Source: Nocardia grenadensis NBRC 108939
GTDB lineage: Bacteria > Actinomycetota > Actinomycetes > Mycobacteriales > Mycobacteriaceae
DNA length: 64,000 nt
Direction: 5' to 3'
Assembly: GCF_001613445.1 (NCBI RefSeq)
Contig: NZ_BDCJ01000003.1
Span: forward strand, 372,001 to 436,000
Position 1 is the stretch's first letter; the number at the start of each line of letters is the position of its first letter. Positions 8,226-16,278 of the stretch are shown here, piece after piece. A model generated the notes under the pieces. The model saw only the letters and a program-made list of their open reading frames with translations, had not been told where the DNA came from and did not search any database. The position numbers were made by a program, and so were the translations under genes.

Positions 8226-8252
8226 GGGGCCGGGAAGGGTATTCCCGGCCCC
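8226..8252 (+). terminator. strong intrinsic terminator after the tRNA-like gene
   Basis: GGGGCCGGGAA (8226-8236) pairs perfectly with TTCCCGGCCCC (8242-8252) around a five-base loop, and TTCG follows. The 11-bp stem six bases after the tRNA 3' end indicates that the tRNA-like gene is or was transcribed as its own unit. Confidence 0.6.
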
Positions 8253-8387
8253 TTCGCCTGTCTCGGCCGGAAAACGGCTCGATGACCGCAGCGATTCCAC
8301 GTAGCCGGTACCGATGTGCCACTCCCACCTATCGGCCGAGGATCGGCTTATCGAATCGGTCGAACAAGTCAGCGGAAAGGGTGCGTG

Positions 8388-10361
8388 ATGGGACATATCC
8401 GGATTCTGGGGGCGGGCGAATGCGGGCTCCCGTTGGCGCACCGGCTGTTACGCGCGGGGCGGCCGGCGACGTTGGTGGCGGCCCGCGAAGCGGCCGCCGT
8501 ACTGAACGGCACGGTCACGAGCACCCAGGTCGAATTCCCGGCGACACTGGATCTGGAAACCGCGGCCGGGCTGGGACACTGGCGGTCCCTCGCGCCCGAG
8601 ATACACGGTATCCGGCTGGCCGCGGTGATGGATGGTCAACGGATCATGGGCTGGACCGGCAGATTCGCCCGGCCGGCGCAGAGCGTCGATCAGCGCACCG
8701 TGTTCGCGCGCTGGCTCACCGACTACATCGACGCCGGCGGGGAGCTGGAGATCGGCGATCCGTCTATGGCCGAAGTCGATCGCCGAGCGGCCGAGTACGA
8801 CCTGACCGTGGTCACCCGCGCCTCCGGTGAGCTGGCCGCCTGCTTCCCCGCCGATCCCGGCCGGCCGGGGCCCGACCGCCCCGCCCGGCAGCTGGCCGTG
8901 CTGTATCTCGACGGTGCGACGCCGGACCCGGACGACCTCGGGATCTATGCATCCCTGCCCGGTCTGGGCGAAGTGATCTCCTACCCCGGACTCACCGGTG
9001 CGCCGGGCGCGGAGCGGCGCTGCGAGATGCTGCTCATCGAGGCCCGCCCCGGTGGCCCCCTCGATGTCTTCGATCCGCGCGACCCGGCGTCCGAGCACCT
9101 GCGCCGGGCCCGTCGCCTGCTGGAGACCCATCGGCCCGCCGATCTCGCGGATCGTTATCGTACGGCCGAATTGACCGATGCGCGCGCCGCACTGACCGGT
9201 GCGGTGAAGCCGGCGGTGCGCCGGCCGGTGGGGACACTTCCCTCCGGCCGGCCGATGCTCGGAGGCGGTGATGTGGTGTGCCGGATGGACCCCGGTGGCG
9301 CCCAGGGCGCGAACAACGCCGCGCACTGTGCGCAGGCCTACGCCACCGCGATCCTGGAACGTCGCGATGGGCCGTTCGATCGGTCCTGGATGGAGTCGGC
9401 CGCGACGCCCTGGCTCACCGGAACGGCACACCATGCCGCGCGGTGGACGGCGGCGGTGCTCGACCCGCCGGCCGAGATGCAGCAGTTGATGGTGGCCGCG
9501 CAGCACGACCCCGCGCTGGCGAACGCCTTCGCCGACACCTTCGCCCGGCCGGCCGATATGGCCCGCTTCACCGCCGCCCGGGACGCGGGCGCCGCCCCGC
9601 TCGGGTGTGGCGCCATGGGGTACCGACCGGCACAATCCGCCCACGCCCGACTGTGGCCCCGCGACCTTTCCGGCACGCACGGCCCGCCCGGGCACGACTT
9701 ATCCGGCACCGAGCAGCGTCTCGCGCTGGTCGTCGATCACGGACCGGATCGCGGCGACCACCGCGGCGACTTCCGGACGACGCAGGGTCTCGGTACGGGC
9801 CACCAGCCAGTAACCGAGGGTCACGGCCACCGAATCGCCCAGTACCCGAACCAGATCCGGGTGCCGATCGGCCATGAAACAGGGCAGCAGGCCCAGCCCG
9901 GCGGCCGCGCGGGTGGCCTCCACGTGCACGAAAACATTCGTGGAGGTCACCGATTCCCGCATGGTGGGGACATGACCGGAGGCCAGGTCGAGATCGTCGA
10001 CCTGGAGCATGGAATCGATGAAGTACACCAGCGGATACCGGGCGAGATCATCGAGTGTCGCCGGGGCGCCGTGTTCACGCAGGTATGCGCGCGACCCGTA
10101 GAGCCCCAGGCGGTAGTCGGCCAGATGAGTCGCGGTGGCACGACGTACCCGCGGTTCGCCGACGACGACCTCCAGATCGAGCCCGGAGCGCTGTTGCGAC
10201 GCCCGCCGGGTGGTCGCCACGAGCTCGACCGCGATATCCGGATACCGCCGGCGTACCGCCGCCGCGGCGGGGGCGGCGATATAGGCACTGAAGCCGTCGG
10301 TCGCCGAGAGCCGGACCACGCCCGCCAGCACCCGGCTCCGGCCCGCGTCCGCCGCGAGTGA
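8388..10361 (+). CDS. StyA-like FAD-dependent oxidoreductase, frame open far beyond the domain
   Basis: The N-terminus (IRILGAGECGLPLAHRLL) is a Rossmann FAD-binding site with GxGxxG. The central part aligns by eye with styrene monooxygenase oxygenase subunits (StyA), including DQRTVFARWL and a late MDPGGAQGANNAAH segment of the second FAD-binding motif. StyA proteins are about 415 residues, so the domain should end near 9600-9640. No stop occurs until 10359-10361 in this frame, and no frame offers a close stop. The last 660 bases are therefore antisense to the LysR gene at 9699-10613. The tail is probably non-functional or the result of a lost stop. StyA-type enzymes need a flavin reductase; none is adjacent. 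The substrate is unknown. Confidence 0.6.
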   Translation: MGHIRILGAGECGLPLAHRLLRAGRPATLVAAREAAAVLNGTVTSTQVEFPATLDLETAAGLGHWRSLAPEIHGIRLAAVMDGQRIMGWTGRFARPAQSVDQRTVFARWLTDYIDAGGELEIGDPSMAEVDRRAAEYDLTVVTRASGELAACFPADPGRPGPDRPARQLAVLYLDGATPDPDDLGIYASLPGLGEVISYPGLTGAPGAERRCEMLLIEARPGGPLDVFDPRDPASEHLRRARRLLETHRPADLADRYRTAELTDARAALTGAVKPAVRRPVGTLPSGRPMLGGGDVVCRMDPGGAQGANNAAHCAQAYATAILERRDGPFDRSWMESAATPWLTGTAHHAARWTAAVLDPPAEMQQLMVAAQHDPALANAFADTFARPADMARFTAARDAGAAPLGCGAMGYRPAQSAHARLWPRDLSGTHGPPGHDLSGTEQRLALVVDHGPDRGDHRGDFRTTQGLGTGHQPVTEGHGHRIAQYPNQIRVPIGHETGQQAQPGGRAGGLHVHENIRGGHRFPHGGDMTGGQVEIVDLEHGIDEVHQRIPGEIIECRRGAVFTQVCARPVEPQAVVGQMSRGGTTYPRFADDDLQIEPGALLRRPPGGRHELDRDIRIPPAYRRRGGGGDIGTEAVGRREPDHARQHPAPARVRRE

Positions 10362-10613
10362 TTTCACCGCCGATTCCACCGCCTCGGCCACGGCCAGGGC
10401 TTCTCTGCCGAGGTCGGTCAGTTCCCAGCCGCCGGTCACCCGCGTGAGTACCCGCCCGCCGAGGGTCTGTTCCAGTGCGGCGATCCGGCGGGAAATGGTG
10501 GTGTGGTTGAGACCGAGCTGCTCGGCCGCGGTCACGAATCGCCCCGAACGACCGACGGCCAGCAGTACGAGGAGGTCGTCCGCACTGGGACGACCCGGGA
10601 AGGCCGTGCTCAT
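9699..10613 (-). CDS. LysR-family transcriptional regulator of the adjacent ketone-body genes
   Basis: This regulator has 304 residues. The N-terminal winged helix (about residues 10-70) contains FVTAAEQLGLNHTTISRRIAALEQ, and a LysR substrate-binding domain follows. It is transcribed away from the MHS transporter-dehydrogenase-ligase operon at 10755. Two identical CTGCA-N11-TGCAG palindromes lie in the divergent promoter. This is the usual arrangement for a LysR activator of its neighbours, so its inducer is probably 3-hydroxybutyrate, acetoacetate or a related acid (inference). The ATG at 10613 is preferred because longer frames would begin inside the operators; an ATG at 10631 is the main alternative. 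Its whole 3' two-thirds is antisense to the 8388 reading frame. Confidence 0.85.
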   Translation of the reverse strand: MSTAFPGRPSADDLLVLLAVGRSGRFVTAAEQLGLNHTTISRRIAALEQTLGGRVLTRVTGGWELTDLGREALAVAEAVESAVKSLAADAGRSRVLAGVVRLSATDGFSAYIAAPAAAAVRRRYPDIAVELVATTRRASQQRSGLDLEVVVGEPRVRRATATHLADYRLGLYGSRAYLREHGAPATLDDLARYPLVYFIDSMLQVDDLDLASGHVPTMRESVTSTNVFVHVEATRAAAGLGLLPCFMADRHPDLVRVLGDSVAVTLGYWLVARTETLRRPEVAAVVAAIRSVIDDQRETLLGAG

Positions 10614-10636
10614 ATCTGCATTTTCGCACATCCGCA

Positions 10637-10688
10637 CTGCAGTAATGGTCATTGCAGGGACTTCGGTCTGCACTAATACTCTATGCAG
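10637..10688. promoter_or_regulatory. tandem LysR operators, two CTGCA-N11-TGCAG palindromes
   Basis: CTGCA (10637-10641)-N11-TGCAG (10653-10657) and CTGCA (10668-10672)-N11-TGCAG (10684-10688) are two exact copies of the same interrupted palindrome, which fits the LysR T-N11-A rule. Their starts are 31 bases apart, three helical turns, so both sites face the same side of the DNA. That spacing suits a LysR tetramer that bends DNA between the divergent regulator and the 10755 operon. Confidence 0.7.
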
Positions 10689-10754
10689 CCGATCAATGTG
10701 GGGCCCGTCACATCATGAGACGTGATGTGGTCCCGGGCACGAAGGAGAAGTGCG

Positions 10755-12155
10755 ATGAGGGAGCACAGCGCCGGAGCGGATCCGGCGGCAGTGAAGGACG
10801 CCGGGTCCGGTGGAACGGCCGCCGGCCTGCGGCGGGTGGTGGCCGCGTCGATGGCGGGCACGGTCGTGGAGTGGTACGAATTCTTTCTCTACGGCACCGC
10901 CGCGACGCTGGTGTTCAGCAAGGTGTTCTTCGCGGAGGGCACCAGCGACCTGGACGCGATCCTCGCCGCGTTCGTCACCTACGCGGTCGGTTTCGCGGCC
11001 CGCCCGCTGGGCGGCGTGGTCTTCGGGCACTACGGCGACAAATACGGCCGCAAGAAACTGCTGCAGTTCAGTCTCGTCCTGGTCGGCGGTGCCACCTTCC
11101 TGATGGGCTGTCTGCCGACCTTCGGACAGATCGGTTACTGGGCACCGGCCCTGCTGGTGGCGCTGCGTTTCATCCAGGGTTTCGCGGTCGGCGGCGAATG
11201 GGGCGGCGCGGTACTACTGGTCGCCGAGCACAGTCCGAATCGCAGCCGCGGTTTCTGGGCGAGTTGGCCGCAGGCGGGCGTGCCCGCGGGCAATCTGCTG
11301 GCCACGGTAGTGCTGCTGGTGCTGACCACGACACTGTCCGACGAGGCCTTCCTCGGCTGGGGCTGGCGGGTCGCGTTCTGGCTGTCGGCGGTGGTGGTGC
11401 TGGTCGGGTACTACATCCGCACGAAGATCACCGACGCGCCCATCTTCGTCGCCGCGCAGCAGGAGGCCGAGGAGATCAAGGCCACCTCGCTGAGTGTCGT
11501 CGAGGTGCTGCGCCGCTACCCGCGCGGTGTGTTCACCGCGATGGGGCTGCGGTTCGGCGAGAACATCATGTACTACCTGGTCGTCACGTTCACCATCACC
11601 TATCTGAAGGTCGAAGTACACGCCGACACCTCGGTGATCCTGTGGTGGCTGCTCGCCGCGCACGCGGTCCACTTCGTGGTCGTTCCGCTGGTCGGCAGCC
11701 TGTCCGACCGCATCGGCCGCCGGCCCGTCTACATGATCGGCGCGCTGACGGCGGCCACCTGGGGCTTCTTCGCCTTCCCGATGATGGACAGCGGTAACAA
11801 CCTGTTCATCGTATCCGCCATCATCATCGGACTGGTCTTCCATGCCTTCATGTACGCCGGGCAGCCCGCGATCATGGCCGAGATGTTCCCCACCCGTATG
11901 CGCTATTCCGGTGTGTCCCTGGGATATCAGGTGACCTCGATCGTGGCGGGTTCGCTCGCGCCGATCATCGCGGTCCGGCTGCTCGATACCTACGGATCCG
12001 CGGTGCCGATCGCCTGGTATCTGGCGGGCGCGGCAGCGGTCAGCGCGATCGCCGTCCTGGCCGCACGCGAGACGAAGGGGCTCGACCTGGAGAGCATCGA
12101 TCGCGCCGACGCCGAAAGCCTGGCCCCGCGTACCGCCGAGGTGCCCGCGCGATGA
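10755..12155 (+). CDS. MHS-family (ShiA-type) metabolite:H+ symporter, probable ketone-body or hydroxy-acid uptake
   Basis: This MFS permease has 466 residues and 12 predicted membrane spans. The N-terminal GTVVEWYEFFLYG in the first helix and GHYGDKYGRKKLL between helices 2 and 3 are typical of the metabolite:H+ symporter (MHS) group, which includes ShiA and ProP relatives. A second such loop, GSLSDRIGRRPVY, lies in the C-terminal half. The start has AAGGAG about eight bases upstream. The stop overlaps the start of 3-hydroxybutyrate dehydrogenase (ATGA), so the two are co-translated. The most reasonable substrate is 3-hydroxybutyrate or acetoacetate, inferred only from the operon. Confidence 0.85.
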   Translation: MREHSAGADPAAVKDAGSGGTAAGLRRVVAASMAGTVVEWYEFFLYGTAATLVFSKVFFAEGTSDLDAILAAFVTYAVGFAARPLGGVVFGHYGDKYGRKKLLQFSLVLVGGATFLMGCLPTFGQIGYWAPALLVALRFIQGFAVGGEWGGAVLLVAEHSPNRSRGFWASWPQAGVPAGNLLATVVLLVLTTTLSDEAFLGWGWRVAFWLSAVVVLVGYYIRTKITDAPIFVAAQQEAEEIKATSLSVVEVLRRYPRGVFTAMGLRFGENIMYYLVVTFTITYLKVEVHADTSVILWWLLAAHAVHFVVVPLVGSLSDRIGRRPVYMIGALTAATWGFFAFPMMDSGNNLFIVSAIIIGLVFHAFMYAGQPAIMAEMFPTRMRYSGVSLGYQVTSIVAGSLAPIIAVRLLDTYGSAVPIAWYLAGAAAVSAIAVLAARETKGLDLESIDRADAESLAPRTAEVPAR

Positions 12156-12898
12156 CCGACCTCGTAGGACGCAGCGCCCTGGTCACCGGTGGCGCGAGCG
12201 GTATCGGTGCGGCCTGCGCCCGGGCGCTCGCGGCGCGCGGCGCCACGGTGACGGTAGCCGATATCGACGCCGCCGGCGCCGCGGCTGTCGCAGGGGAACT
12301 CGGCGGCAAGTCGTGGGCGGTCGATCTGCTCGACGTCGCGGCGCTGGAGGCACTGGAACTGGGCACCGACATCCTGGTGAACAATGCCGGGGTACAGCAC
12401 ATCTCCCCCATCGAGGAGTTCGCGCCGCAGCGGTTCCGCGACCTGCTCACGCTGATGGTCGAGGCACCGTTCCTGCTGGTGCGCGCGGCCCTGCCGCATA
12501 TGTACCGGCAGGGCTGGGGGCGGATCGTCAATCTCTCCTCGGTGCACGGTCTGCGCGCCTCCCCCTACAAGGTCGCCTATGTGACGGCCAAGCACGGCCT
12601 GGAGGGATTATCGAAGGTGACTGCGCTGGAGGGCGGTCCGCACGGTGTGACGAGCAACTGCGTCAACCCCGGCTATGTGCGCACTCCCCTGGTCGACAAA
12701 CAGATCGCGGACCAGGCCGCGGCACACGGCGTCCCCGAACAGGAGGTGCTGGAGAGGGTCCTGCTCACCGAGAGCGCGATCAAACGCCTCGTCGAGCCCG
12801 ACGAGGTCGCCGCACTGGTGAGCTGGCTCGCCACCCCGGAAGCCGCAATGGTCACCGGTGCGGCGTACACGATGGACGGCGGCTGGAGCGCGCGATGA
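12152..12898 (+). CDS. 3-hydroxybutyrate dehydrogenase (SDR)
   Basis: It oxidises (R)-3-hydroxybutyrate to acetoacetate with NAD+. The protein of 248 residues is a classical short-chain dehydrogenase: cofactor motif TGGASGIG (12-19), NNAG (77-80), catalytic Ser129/130 and YVTAK (Tyr143, Lys147). The segment VNPGYVRTPLVDKQI is typical of bacterial D-3-hydroxybutyrate dehydrogenases, where the QI region contributes to carboxylate binding. It overlaps the transporter stop by four bases and is followed 39 bases later by acetoacetate-CoA ligase. The genes make a coherent uptake-oxidation-activation unit. Assignment rests on both sequence and context. Confidence 0.88.
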   Translation: MTDLVGRSALVTGGASGIGAACARALAARGATVTVADIDAAGAAAVAGELGGKSWAVDLLDVAALEALELGTDILVNNAGVQHISPIEEFAPQRFRDLLTLMVEAPFLLVRAALPHMYRQGWGRIVNLSSVHGLRASPYKVAYVTAKHGLEGLSKVTALEGGPHGVTSNCVNPGYVRTPLVDKQIADQAAAHGVPEQEVLERVLLTESAIKRLVEPDEVAALVSWLATPEAAMVTGAAYTMDGGWSAR

Positions 12899-12937
12899 GG
12901 GCGCGCTCCAGCCCGCCGGCCCGGCAGGAGAAATAGG

Positions 12938-14896
12938 ATGCAACCACTGTGGGTGCCGACCGAACAGGACGTCGCCGAGGCCACCCTCACCGACTTCGCG
13001 CGCTTCGTCGCGGAACGCACGGGTGCGAATACCGCCGATTACCACGCGCTGTGGCGCTGGTCGGTCGAGGACCTCGAGGGGTTCTGGCACGCGCTCTGGG
13101 ACTATTTCGCCCTCGGGGATATCGCGGGCGAGATACTTGCGGACACCCGGATGCCGGGCGCGCGGTGGTTCCCGGGCACCCGGCTCAACTATGTCGATCA
13201 GGTGATCCGTCGGGCGCGCGCCGACCGGCCCGCGATCAGGGCGGTCGGCGAAAACACGCCGGTCCGCGATATCTCCTGGCCCGAACTGCTCGACCAGACA
13301 GCCGCTTTCGCCCGTACGCTGCGCGAACTGGGTGTGCGGGCCGGTGACCGGGTGGCCGGGTATCTGCCGAATATCCCGGAGACGATCGTCGCCTTCCTGG
13401 CCACCGCGAGTATCGGCGCGGTATGGAGCGCGTGCGGACAGGACTACTCGCCGAAAGCCGCGCTGGACCGGCTCGGTCAACTCGAACCCACCGTCCTGGT
13501 CACCGCCGACGGTTATCGATTCGGCGGCCGGACCCACGACAAACGCGCCGATATCGCCGCGTTGCGGGCGGGCCTGGACTCGGTACGCGGCACGGTCGTG
13601 ATCGGGCGTCTGGGGCTCGCGGTGCCGGAGGCGATCTCCTGGAACGACGCGATCGGCGGCGCCCGGACAGCATCGCGGGAGCTCATCACGGAATCCGTGG
13701 ATTTCGACCATCCGCTGTGGATCGTGTTCTCGTCCGGCACGACCGGCCCGCCCAAGGGCATCGTGCACGGACACGGGGGTGTGCTGCTGGAACACCTCAA
13801 AGCCGTGGCGCTGCAATCCGATATCGGCCCCGGCGATACATTCTTCTGGTACACCAGCCCGAGCTGGATGATGTGGAATTTCCAGGTCGCGGGCCTGCTG
13901 GCCGGGGCGACCGTCGTCACGTACGAGGGCAGTCCCACCGCGCCCGAGCCGGACGCGCTGTGGCGGATCGCCGCCGATGTCGGTGCCACCGTGCTGGGTA
14001 TCAGCCCGGGCTATGCGCTGGCCTGCATCAAGGCGGGCTCGGTGCCGCGGTCCGATCACGATCTGTCGGCACTGCGCACCGTCGGCGTGACCGGCTCCGC
14101 ACTACCGGCCTCCTCGGCGCGGTGGCTGAGCGAGCACGCCGGCGACCACGTCCGAGTCTCCTCGATCAGCGGCGGCACCGACGTGGTGTCGGCGTTCCTC
14201 GGCGGCGTGCGCACCGTACCGGTGTGGCCGGGCGAACTGTCGGCGCCCTTCCTCGGTGTCGCGCTGGACGCCTACGACCCGGCCGGACGATCGGTGCGCG
14301 GTGCGGTGGGTGAACTCGTGGTCACCGCGCCGATGCCGTCGATGCCGGTCCGTTTCTGGCGCGACGCGGACGGTACGCGGTATCGCGACGCGTATTTCGA
14401 CACCTTCCCCGGTGTCTGGCGGCACGGCGACTGGATCACGGTCACCGAACGCCACAGCGTCATCGTGCACGGCCGCTCCGATTCCACCCTCAATCGACAC
14501 GGCATCCGAATGGGCAGTGCCGATATCTACCAGGCGGTCGAACGGTTGCCGGATATCGCCGAGGCACTGGTGGTCGGCGTCGAACAACCCGACGGGGGCT
14601 ACTGGATGCCGCTGTTCGTGGTCCCGGCGCCCGGCGCCGAACTCACCGGCGAGCTCGAGGCGCTCATCGCCACCACCATCCGCACCGAGGTCTCGCCCCG
14701 GCACGTCCCGGACGAGATCATTCCCGCCCCCGGCATCCCGCACACCCGCACCGGCAAGAAACTGGAGGTACCGATCAAGAAACTGTTCCAGGGCGCCGAC
14801 CCGGACGGCATCGTGGACCGCACTGCGGTGGACCGTCCGGAACTACTCGACTGGTACCGCACGATCCGGCCGGGCGGTGGCCACGCCCCGAGGTGA
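12938..14896 (+). CDS. acetoacetate--CoA ligase (acetoacetyl-CoA synthetase)
   Basis: It activates acetoacetate with ATP and CoA to acetoacetyl-CoA, which a thiolase can cleave to acetyl-CoA. The 652 residues match the acetoacetyl-CoA synthetase size. The acetyl-CoA-synthetase-type N-terminal domain contains WFPGTRLNYVDQV. The AMP-binding P-loop SSGTTGPPKGIVHG lies at about 265-278, and SSISGGTDV and a GDW motif come later. The C-terminal TRTGKKLEVPIKKLF carries the catalytic lysine (TGKK). GGAGAA precedes the ATG. It is the third gene of the ketone-body operon behind tandem LysR sites. Confidence 0.93.
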   Translation: MQPLWVPTEQDVAEATLTDFARFVAERTGANTADYHALWRWSVEDLEGFWHALWDYFALGDIAGEILADTRMPGARWFPGTRLNYVDQVIRRARADRPAIRAVGENTPVRDISWPELLDQTAAFARTLRELGVRAGDRVAGYLPNIPETIVAFLATASIGAVWSACGQDYSPKAALDRLGQLEPTVLVTADGYRFGGRTHDKRADIAALRAGLDSVRGTVVIGRLGLAVPEAISWNDAIGGARTASRELITESVDFDHPLWIVFSSGTTGPPKGIVHGHGGVLLEHLKAVALQSDIGPGDTFFWYTSPSWMMWNFQVAGLLAGATVVTYEGSPTAPEPDALWRIAADVGATVLGISPGYALACIKAGSVPRSDHDLSALRTVGVTGSALPASSARWLSEHAGDHVRVSSISGGTDVVSAFLGGVRTVPVWPGELSAPFLGVALDAYDPAGRSVRGAVGELVVTAPMPSMPVRFWRDADGTRYRDAYFDTFPGVWRHGDWITVTERHSVIVHGRSDSTLNRHGIRMGSADIYQAVERLPDIAEALVVGVEQPDGGYWMPLFVVPAPGAELTGELEALIATTIRTEVSPRHVPDEIIPAPGIPHTRTGKKLEVPIKKLFQGADPDGIVDRTAVDRPELLDWYRTIRPGGGHAPR

Positions 14897-14966
14897 GCTG
14901 CCGGTTTCCCGCGTCGTTCCACGGGTAACGCGTGCACACGGGGGCCTGGACAGGCAGGAGGCAGCC

Positions 14967-15185
14967 TTGAGCGAGAAATCCTTCCGCACAGGCGACAAAG
15001 TCGAATGGAACAGCCACGGCAGCACCGCCGAAGGCGAGGTGGAAGAGGTCATCACCTCCGATACGGAGGCGGCCGGCCGCACGGTGCGCGCCTCCGACGA
15101 GGACCCGCAGTACCGGGTGCGCAGCGCAAAGAGTGGCCGTGACGCCGTGCACAAACCCGACGCTCTTCGCCTCCGGGGCGACTGA
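14967..15185 (+). CDS. DUF2945-type small protein (72 aa)
   Basis: The TTG start is preceded by GGCAGGAGG. The product contains RTGDKVEWNSHGSTAEGEVEEVIT and a C-terminal YRVRSAKSGRDAVHKPDALR, the pattern of the DUF2945 / hypervirulence-associated TUDOR-like family: a small beta-barrel-like, lysine-rich protein. Its function is unknown; TUDOR folds usually bind peptides or nucleic acids. A small DUF3140-like gene starts 17 bases later with its own ribosome-binding site, and the two families often occur together. Confidence 0.75.
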   Translation: MSEKSFRTGDKVEWNSHGSTAEGEVEEVITSDTEAAGRTVRASDEDPQYRVRSAKSGRDAVHKPDALRLRGD

Positions 15186-15202
15186 CACCGGAGGTGGCGG
15201 TC

Positions 15203-15574
15203 ATGTCGGACAACAACGAGAAAACTCGCGCGCAGTTCGGCGATGCCGTCAATATGACGGCCGCGGAACTACGGCGATGGCTCGATACCGACGAGTCGAA
15301 ATCGGTCGGGCAGAAGCCGTCCGGGGGCGGCGAATCGACCGGGCATTCCAGTGGGCGTCGCATCGTCGAACTGCTCGAGAAGAAGACGAAGGATCTCACC
15401 GCCGACGACTATGCCCATATGCGCAAGGTCGTCGGATACGCGCACCGTCACCTAGAACAACGCCCCGCCGGCGACACCGGGCACAGCAGGTGGCGGTATT
15501 CACTGATGAATTGGGGCACGATCCGGAAAAGGCCGCCGGGTAGGGCCCGCGGAGCCGTCGCGGTGGAGGCGTGA
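15203..15574 (+). CDS. DUF3140-type protein with frameshifted C-terminus
   Basis: The ATG has GGAGGTGG seven bases upstream. The protein begins with FGDAVNMTAAELRRWLDTDES and continues with GRRIVELLEKKTKDLTADDYAHMRKVVGYAHRHLEQRP and RWRYSLMNWG, the DUF3140 pattern. The family normally ends shortly after MNWGHDP. Here the frame continues as TIRKRPPG and runs on to 15574. The adjacent frame gives exactly GHDPEKAAG followed by a stop at 15541-15543. A single missing C after TTGGGG (about 15511-15515) explains this, so the last 18 residues are probably not native. Most of the protein is intact. Function unknown, possibly DNA-associated. Confidence 0.75.
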   Translation: MSDNNEKTRAQFGDAVNMTAAELRRWLDTDESKSVGQKPSGGGESTGHSSGRRIVELLEKKTKDLTADDYAHMRKVVGYAHRHLEQRPAGDTGHSRWRYSLMNWGTIRKRPPGRARGAVAVEA

Positions 15575-15619
15575 ACACGCCCCACCGCGCTCTGCTCGCG
15601 CCCTCCGGGCCGGCGGTGG

Positions 15620-16189
15620 TCAGTTCGCCGCGGCATCCTGTTTGATCGCCGAGACCTCGAATTCCAGGACGACCTTGTCGGCGACCAGCACGCCGCCGGT
15701 TTCCAGCGCCGCGTTCCAGGTGATGCCGAAATCCTTGCGGTTGATGGTGGCCGAACCTTCGAAACCGACCCGGACATTGCCGAACGGGTCGGTGGCCTGG
15801 CCTTCGAACGTGAAGGGGACGGTCACGGACCGGGTGATGCCCTTGATGGTGAGGTCGCCGGTGACGTCGAACGCGTCCGGACCGGTCGGCGTGATCGCCG
15901 TGGAGCGAAAGGTGATCTCGGGGTATTCGTCCAGGCCCAGGAAGTCGAGCCCGCGCAGATGCTTGTCCCGGTCGGCATTGCGGGTGTCGATGCTGGCCAC
16001 CTGGATCGTCACCTCCCCGGAGGAGTTGGCCGGGTTGTCGCCGTCGAAGTACGCGCTGCCGGTGAATTCGTTGAACGCGCCGCGCACTTTGGTCACCATC
16101 GCGTGCCTGGTGACGAAACCGACCCGGGTGTGGGTCGGGTCCAGTACGTAGGTTCCGCTCAGCTCGTTCACGTTCGTCGCGGTCGTCAT
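15620..16189 (-). CDS. YceI-family lipid/isoprenoid-binding-like protein
   Basis: This 189-residue protein has the YceI beta-barrel pattern: GTYVLDPTHTRVGFVTRHAMVTKVRGAF at the start, ANSSGEVTIQVASIDTRNADRDKHLRGLDFL in the middle, and ITRSVTVPFTFEG plus SATINRKDFGITWN near the end. Characterised relatives bind polyisoprenoid chains or amides in a hydrophobic pocket. It has no signal peptide, so it is cytoplasmic as often seen in Actinobacteria. The ATG has GGAGGCACAGG upstream. It is divergent from a MarR regulator, a common pairing that suggests MarR control. Confidence 0.92.
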   Translation of the reverse strand: MTTATNVNELSGTYVLDPTHTRVGFVTRHAMVTKVRGAFNEFTGSAYFDGDNPANSSGEVTIQVASIDTRNADRDKHLRGLDFLGLDEYPEITFRSTAITPTGPDAFDVTGDLTIKGITRSVTVPFTFEGQATDPFGNVRVGFEGSATINRKDFGITWNAALETGGVLVADKVVLEFEVSAIKQDAAAN

Positions 16190-16278
16190 CCTGTGCCTCC
16201 GAGTGCTTGTTGTTGATGTGTCATATAAAGCCTGCGCCGCAATTGGTGATATGTCAACTACTAGGTTACGCTGGACAT
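16190..16278. promoter_or_regulatory. divergent promoter region between YceI and MarR genes
   Basis: This 89-base AT-rich region between two divergent starts contains ATATGTC at 16249-16255 and its inverse GACATAT at 16274-16280, the latter overlapping the MarR start codon. GTTGA at 16212-16216 and TCAAC at 16254-16258 form another interrupted inverted pair. These are plausible MarR operators, but no element is a clean palindrome. Confidence 0.35.

Noticed and set aside
15575..15619. Hairpin between the convergent DUF3140 and YceI genes
   Set aside because: CCACCGC and GCGGTGG can pair but the loop is over 20 bases and there is no T-run; too weak to call a terminator.
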